NCBI RefSeq assembly: GCF_007830515.1
Contig: NZ_VLKT01000002.1
Span: 117,155 to 181,154, forward strand
Source of the DNA: Mesorhizobium tianshanense
Lineage (GTDB): Bacteria > Pseudomonadota > Alphaproteobacteria > Rhizobiales > Rhizobiaceae
Length of the DNA: 64,000 nt
Direction: 5' to 3'
A model generated the notes under the pieces. It did no database searches and was not told the origin of the DNA. It saw only the letters and a program-made list of their open reading frames with translations. Within the stretch, counting starts at the first letter, position 1. Each line of letters begins with the position of its first letter. A program made the position numbers and the translations under genes. Below, in pieces: positions 56,899-64,000 of the stretch.

Positions 56899-58311
56899 AT
56901 GAATAGCAACGAATTCCGAGAATGGTCGCTGTACGCGGCCGAATGGGGTGCCGACTACAGGAGCACACTTCGCGAAAGGCTGGTGCGGCCGCTCGTCGAA
57001 CCGGGCGAAATCTTCAAGAGCATCGATGTCTCGCCGCCGGAAGATGGCGAAACGATGCAAGCGATCTTCGCCGACTTCGAGCAAAGGATCCTGCCGGGCA
57101 TGACGCACTGGCAACATCCGCGCTTCTTCGCCTATTTCCCGGCCAATGCCGCACCGGTCTCGGTGGTGGCCGAATATCTGGTCTCGGCGATGGCCGCGCA
57201 ATGCATGCTCTGGCAGACCTCACCGGCAGCGACCGAACTCGAGACGCGGGTGGTCGACTGGATGCGGCAGGCGCTTGGTCTGCCGGAAGGGTTTTCCGGC
57301 GTCATGCAGGATTCGGCATCGTCGGCGACGCTTGCCGCCGTGCTGACCATGCGCGAGCGCGCGCTCGACTGGGAGGGGAACAAGAAGGGCCTGCAAGGCC
57401 AGCCGATATTGCGCGTCTATTCTTCCGATCAGGTCCATACCTCGATCGACCGGGCGATCTGGGTGTCGGGTATCGGCGAGGAGAATCTCGTGCGCATTCC
57501 GGTTGCCGGCCGCTTTCGCGCCATGGATGTCGCAGCCCTCGAAGCAGCAATCGCCGCCGACCGGGAAGCGGGCATGCTGCCGGCCGGCATCATCGCCTGT
57601 GTCGGCGGCACCAGCACCGGCGGCACGGATGATATAGCCGAAGTCGCCGCGGTGGCGAAACGGTACGGGCTCTATCTGCATGTCGACGCCGCATGGGCCG
57701 GGTCGGCGATGATCTGCCCGGAGTACCGGCATTTCTGGGCGGGCGTAGAGCACGCGGATTCCATCGTCTTCAACCCGCACAAATGGCTGGGCGCACAGTT
57801 CGACTGCTCGATGCAGTTCATCCGCCGGCCGGAAGATCTGGTGCGGACGCTCGCCGTCAAGCCAGATTACCTGAAGACGCATGGGCGCGACGGCATCATC
57901 AACTATTCCGAATGGTCGGTGCCGCTCGGGCGGCGCTTTCGCGCACTGAAACTGTGGTTCCTGCTGCGCGCCCACGGGCTGGAAAATCTGCGAACCATGA
58001 TCCGCAACCATGTCGCCTGGAGCGAAGGCCTTGCCGCGCGTCTGGCCAGGGAACCGGATTTCGAGATCGTCACGGAACCGATGCTGTCGCTGTTTTCGTT
58101 CCGGCATCTGGCTTCGGTCGGCATCGATTCGGACGAACACAATCTAAGGCTGGTCAACGCGATCAATGACGATGGCCGCATCTACCTGACACAGACACGG
58201 GTGGACGGGCAGGTCGCGATCCGCTTTCAGGTCGGCCAGTTCGAGACGACGGCGGCGGATGTCGACACCGCTTTCGAGGTCGTCATCGAAATTGCCCGCG
58301 GCCTGGCTTGA
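56899..58311 (+). CDS. Group II PLP-dependent decarboxylase (aromatic-L-amino-acid decarboxylase-like)
   Basis: This 470-residue fold-type I PLP enzyme binds PLP through Lys295 in FNPHKWLGAQF. QDSASSATLAAV and LHVDAAWAGSAM are the cofactor-binding regions, and the N-terminal ITHWQHPRFFAYFPA-like block is typical of aromatic amino acid, tyrosine or tryptophan decarboxylases. Glutamate decarboxylase and 2,4-diaminobutyrate types are less likely. The substrate is unproven. It starts 55 bp after the Anbu gene with GGAGAGGAAG upstream and may be co-transcribed with it. Confidence 0.85.
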   Translation: MNSNEFREWSLYAAEWGADYRSTLRERLVRPLVEPGEIFKSIDVSPPEDGETMQAIFADFEQRILPGMTHWQHPRFFAYFPANAAPVSVVAEYLVSAMAAQCMLWQTSPAATELETRVVDWMRQALGLPEGFSGVMQDSASSATLAAVLTMRERALDWEGNKKGLQGQPILRVYSSDQVHTSIDRAIWVSGIGEENLVRIPVAGRFRAMDVAALEAAIAADREAGMLPAGIIACVGGTSTGGTDDIAEVAAVAKRYGLYLHVDAAWAGSAMICPEYRHFWAGVEHADSIVFNPHKWLGAQFDCSMQFIRRPEDLVRTLAVKPDYLKTHGRDGIINYSEWSVPLGRRFRALKLWFLLRAHGLENLRTMIRNHVAWSEGLAARLAREPDFEIVTEPMLSLFSFRHLASVGIDSDEHNLRLVNAINDDGRIYLTQTRVDGQVAIRFQVGQFETTAADVDTAFEVVIEIARGLA

Positions 58312-58389
58312 ATTGGTCAGCCAAGTTGCGCCGAGGTTTGTCTTTGCAGTCGCCCAAGTTTCATTAGCCGGCTTATGCCTTTTCATCGC

Positions 58390-58422
58390 TTTCGTTTTCC
58401 GATATAGACAAGAAAAGCGAAA
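58390..58422 (+). promoter_or_regulatory. Candidate GlpR operator upstream of glpR
   Basis: TTTCGTTTTC (58390-58399) faces GAAAAGCGAAA (58412-58422) as an imperfect inverted repeat. The TTTCG half-site also occurs three times in front of glpD. Autoregulation by the DeoR-type repressor is inferred. It lies 15 bases before the preferred glpR start. Confidence 0.5.
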
Positions 58423-58437
58423 ATGGGAGCTTCCCTG

Positions 58438-59205
58438 ATGTATCTGTCGCCGCGTCATTCCGAAATCATCCAGATGGCCAAAGACCATGGCCGCGTGCTG
58501 GTCGACGATCTGGCAACGCATTTCAACGTGACGCCGCAGACCATCCGCAAGGATCTCAACGATCTGTGCGACCAGCGACTGCTCTCCCGTATCCATGGCG
58601 GGGCGCTGTTTCCGTCCGGCATCGAGAACATGGAGTATGAGGCGCGGCGCAAGATCGCCGCCGAGGAGAAGGAGGCGATCGGTCGCGCAGCAGCCAGGCT
58701 GATCCCGGACAACGCGTCGCTGTTCATCAACATCGGCACCACGACGGAGTCGGTCAGCAAGGCACTTCTTGATCACGCCGGATTGATGGTCATCACCAAT
58801 AACATCAATGTTGCCAACAGGATGCGCATATATCCTTCCATTGAGGTTGTTATTGCCGGCGGTGTCGTGCGCGGCTCGGACGGCGGCGTGGTCGGCGAAG
58901 CCGCGGTCGACTTCATCAGGCAGTTCAAGGTCGACTACGCGGTGATCGGCGCCTCGGCGATCGATCATGATGGCGCGTTGCTCGATTTCGATTTTCGCGA
59001 AGTGAAGGTAGCGCAGGCGATCATCGCCAATGCCCGGCATGTCATTCTCGTTTCCGACCAGACCAAGTTCGAGAGGACGGCGCCGGTTCGCATCGGCCAT
59101 CTGTCGCAGGTCAACACCTTCATCACCGACCGCTGCGGCATTCCGTCGGTGCGCAAGATCTGCCAGGAGGCAGAGGTTCAACTGATTGAGACGTCGCTCT
59201 CCTAG
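58438..59205 (+). CDS. glpR: DeoR family repressor of glycerol metabolism (GlpR)
   Basis: This 255-residue regulator has an N-terminal HTH (IIQMAKDHGRVLVDDLATHF then TPQTIRKDLNDLCDQRLLSR with IHGGA) and a C-terminal phosphosugar-binding DeoR domain (INIGTTTESVSKAL, GAFSGVRG-like AGGVVRGSDGG, DQTKF). It is divergent from nothing and lies directly before glpD, so repression of glycerol genes, relieved by glycerol-3-phosphate, is expected. The start at 58438 (GGGAG upstream) is preferred over 58423, which abuts the operator. Confidence 0.88.
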   Translation: MYLSPRHSEIIQMAKDHGRVLVDDLATHFNVTPQTIRKDLNDLCDQRLLSRIHGGALFPSGIENMEYEARRKIAAEEKEAIGRAAARLIPDNASLFINIGTTTESVSKALLDHAGLMVITNNINVANRMRIYPSIEVVIAGGVVRGSDGGVVGEAAVDFIRQFKVDYAVIGASAIDHDGALLDFDFREVKVAQAIIANARHVILVSDQTKFERTAPVRIGHLSQVNTFITDRCGIPSVRKICQEAEVQLIETSLS

Positions 59206-59238
59206 GGGGTGCCCTAGCGGCACTTTTCGCCGTTTATA

Positions 59239-59290
59239 TTTCGTTTGACATTCGTTCTGATTTCGAAATAATCCCGCCACGGTTTCGAAA
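59239..59290 (+). promoter_or_regulatory. glpD promoter with phased GlpR-like operators
   Basis: A strong sigma-70 type promoter is present: TTGACA (59245-59250), a 16-base spacer, and AATAAT (59267-59272). TTTCGTTT (59239), TTTCGAAA (59261) and TTTCGAAA (59283) start exactly 22 bases apart, covering the -35, the -10 and the start site. The GTG of glpD follows at 59332 behind GGGAGA. Confidence 0.75.
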
Positions 59291-59331
59291 AACCCTGAAA
59301 ATGCTGCAATGCGAAATCGCGGGAGAATTTT

Positions 59332-60861
59332 GTGGGCGTATCATCCCCGATCCATGACATCTTCGTCATTGGTGGCGGAATCAACGGCTGCGGCATCGCC
59401 CGCGATGCGGTTGGGCGCGGCTTCTCGGTTTTCCTTGCCGAAATGAACGATCTGGCCAGCGGAACCTCTTCCGGCTCGACCAAATTGATCCATGGCGGCT
59501 TGCGCTATCTCGAGTTCTACGAATTTCGGCTGGTGCGCGAGGCGCTGATGGAGCGCGAGGTCCTCTGGAAGAACGCGCCGCACATCATCTGGCCGATGCG
59601 CTTCGTGCTGCCTTACGCCAAGGGCTTGCGACCGGCTTGGCTGATCAGGCTCGGGCTTTTCCTTTATGACCACATTGGCGGGCGCAAATTGCTGCCGGCG
59701 ACCAAGACGCTGGACATGGCAAAGGACCCAGCCGGTAAACCGTTGAAGCCGTTGTTTCGAAAGGCTTTCGAATATTCCGATGGCTGGGTCAACGATGCGC
59801 GGCTGGTGGCGTTGAACGCCCGCGACGCCGCCGATCGCGGCGCAACGATCCGAACCCGAACGAAGGTCATCGGCGCACGCCGTGAGGGCGAGCTTTGGAC
59901 GGTCAGGCTCGAAGACGCGCAGACCGGCGACACCGAGGAGGTCAAGGCGCGGCTTTTGGTCAACGCCGCCGGTCCGTGGGTCGACCGCGTGCTGTCCGCC
60001 TCGGTCGGCCTGAACGACGTGCACAATGTCCGGCTGGTACAGGGCAGCCATATCGTTATCAGCAAGAAGTTCGACGATCCGCGCGCCTATTTCTTCCAGA
60101 ACAAGGATGGCCGCATCATCTTTGCCATCCCCTACGAGGAAGAGTTCACGCTGATCGGCACCACCGACCAGGACTATCCGGGCGATCCGCAGGACGTGAA
60201 GATCAGCGACGCCGAGATCGATTACCTGTGCGCGGCAGCGAGCGAATATTTCGCGCAAGCTGTCAAGCGTTCGGACATCGTCTGGACCTATTCGGCCGTG
60301 CGCCCGCTCTACGATGACGGCGCTTCGAAGGCGCAGGAAGCGACCCGCGATTATGTGCTGAAGACCGACGGCGGGGAGGGCACGGCACCGATCGTCAACG
60401 CCTTTGGCGGCAAGATCACCACTTACCGCCGGCTGGCTGAATCGATGCTCGAAAAGATCGAAGAGTTTCTCGGCAAGCGCGGCAAGCCGTGGACAGCAAA
60501 CGCGCCGCTTCCGGGCGGCGATTTCGCGGCGAACGGCTTCGACGCCGAAGTGGCGAAACTGAAAACGGCCTATCCGTTCCTCGATGCGCGTCTGGCGCGC
60601 CGACTGACCCGGCTTTACGGGACGCGCGCAAGGATGCTTCTGGGCCTCGCCAGATCGAATGCCGACCTTGGCCGCAACTTTGGCGCCGACCTCTATGAGG
60701 TCGAGGTGCGCTACCTCGTTCAAAACGAATGGGCTGTCACCGCCGAAGATGTATTGTGGCGCAGGACCAAGCGCGGCTTGCATCTGAGCCACGAGCAGAC
60801 GGCAGCGCTCGACGAATTCATGCGCGGGATAAGCCGGCGCCATGTCGCGGCTGCCGAATAA
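59332..60861 (+). CDS. glpD: Glycerol-3-phosphate dehydrogenase, FAD-dependent
   Basis: GlpD oxidises glycerol-3-phosphate to dihydroxyacetone phosphate at the inner membrane and passes electrons to quinone. The 509-residue protein starts at GTG 59332, with the FAD motif DIFVIGGGINGCGIARDA, the GSTKLIHGGLRYLEFYEF block, RLLVNAAGPWVDRVL and a C-terminal domain ending in AALDEFMRG. Length and motifs are normal. It follows glpR and precedes the ABC transporter glpSTPQ. No glpK is in the window. Confidence 0.95.
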   Translation: MGVSSPIHDIFVIGGGINGCGIARDAVGRGFSVFLAEMNDLASGTSSGSTKLIHGGLRYLEFYEFRLVREALMEREVLWKNAPHIIWPMRFVLPYAKGLRPAWLIRLGLFLYDHIGGRKLLPATKTLDMAKDPAGKPLKPLFRKAFEYSDGWVNDARLVALNARDAADRGATIRTRTKVIGARREGELWTVRLEDAQTGDTEEVKARLLVNAAGPWVDRVLSASVGLNDVHNVRLVQGSHIVISKKFDDPRAYFFQNKDGRIIFAIPYEEEFTLIGTTDQDYPGDPQDVKISDAEIDYLCAAASEYFAQAVKRSDIVWTYSAVRPLYDDGASKAQEATRDYVLKTDGGEGTAPIVNAFGGKITTYRRLAESMLEKIEEFLGKRGKPWTANAPLPGGDFAANGFDAEVAKLKTAYPFLDARLARRLTRLYGTRARMLLGLARSNADLGRNFGADLYEVEVRYLVQNEWAVTAEDVLWRRTKRGLHLSHEQTAALDEFMRGISRRHVAAAE

Positions 60862-60900
60862 TGGGGCCGGATTGATGCAGACGGCCTGGGAGGAGGCATC

Positions 60901-61983
<1,083 letters not shown>

Positions 61984-61996
61984 GGGAGGAGGGCAC

Positions 61997-63067
<1,071 letters not shown>

Positions 63068-63069
63068 GC

Positions 63070-63936
<867 letters not shown>

Positions 63937-63937
63937 G

Positions 63938-64000
63938 ATGGCGCGCCTCGAAGAAACCACCGCAGACGGGCGAACGATGATGCGGCAAACTCCCGCTACC
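63938..64000 (+). CDS. glpQ: Glycerol ABC transporter second permease (GlpQ), 5' end only
   Basis: An ATG at 63938, directly after the glpP stop, opens MARLEETTADGRTMMRQTPA, which runs off the right edge. Only 21 codons are visible and they are not diagnostic. The call rests on operon position: a MalG-type permease follows the MalF-type permease in rhizobial glpSTPQ. Two base pairs separate the genes, a mark of coupling. Confidence 0.5.
   Translation, partial: MARLEETTADGRTMMRQTPAT

Overview
The window is a gene-dense, GC-rich stretch of alphaproteobacterial chromosome. Gene content and order (dksA / fliO-like / cckA, folPBK, urtABCDE, queA-X-tgt, glpR-glpD-glpSTPQ), GAAC-N7-GAAC SOS boxes, a DksA without a complete zinc finger and rhizobial palindromic intergenic repeats all point to Hyphomicrobiales, most likely Mesorhizobium or a close relative. 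No rRNA, tRNA, insertion sequence, prophage or CRISPR array was found. This is core chromosome, not a genomic island.

Layout. 1-6.4 kb: a large membrane-anchored coiled-coil protein that runs off the left edge, an HPt phosphotransfer protein, a 2Fe-2S ferredoxin with a thioredoxin-reductase-like ferredoxin reductase, and an MFS exporter. 6.6-15.9 kb: a DUF922 putative metalloprotease, folate genes folP-folB-folK, a KefB-type antiporter, the ycjX-ycjF pair and a SixA phosphatase. 16-24.8 kb: dksA, an orphan FliO-like gene, the cell-cycle kinase cckA, a DeoD purine nucleoside phosphorylase, a glyoxalase, and a Tat-exported two-subunit GMC dehydrogenase. 25-31 kb: the urea ABC transporter urtABCDE behind a textbook sigma-54 promoter. 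31.3-43.6 kb: a GGDEF protein, DUF72, GNAT, uvrA, clpP, an ArsR/AHSA1 pair, ssb, OsmC, MarC and AraC genes. uvrA and ssb each carry an alphaproteobacterial LexA box. 43.8-51.6 kb: gyrA, coaD, two cyclophilins, a frameshifted small gene, and the queuosine genes queA and tgt coupled through a small overlapping gene. 52.3-58.3 kb: a four-gene ATP-grasp / alpha-E / transglutaminase / Anbu proteasome-like cluster followed by a PLP decarboxylase. 58.4-64 kb: glycerol catabolism and ABC uptake (glpR, glpD, glpS, glpT, glpP, start of glpQ), cut by the right edge.

Most noteworthy: (1) the Anbu cluster, a poorly understood peptide-ligation plus proteasome-like system; (2) a Tgt in which three of the four zinc ligands are replaced; (3) GlpS and GlpT carrying complementary defects that predict one canonical and one degenerate ATP site; (4) TTTCG operators spaced exactly 22 bp apart across the glpD promoter; (5) two families of dispersed palindromic intergenic elements, one with about five copies here; (6) a GyrA with Ala at the quinolone-critical serine position. 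No wholly new system is evident. The Anbu cluster and the repeat families are the best leads.
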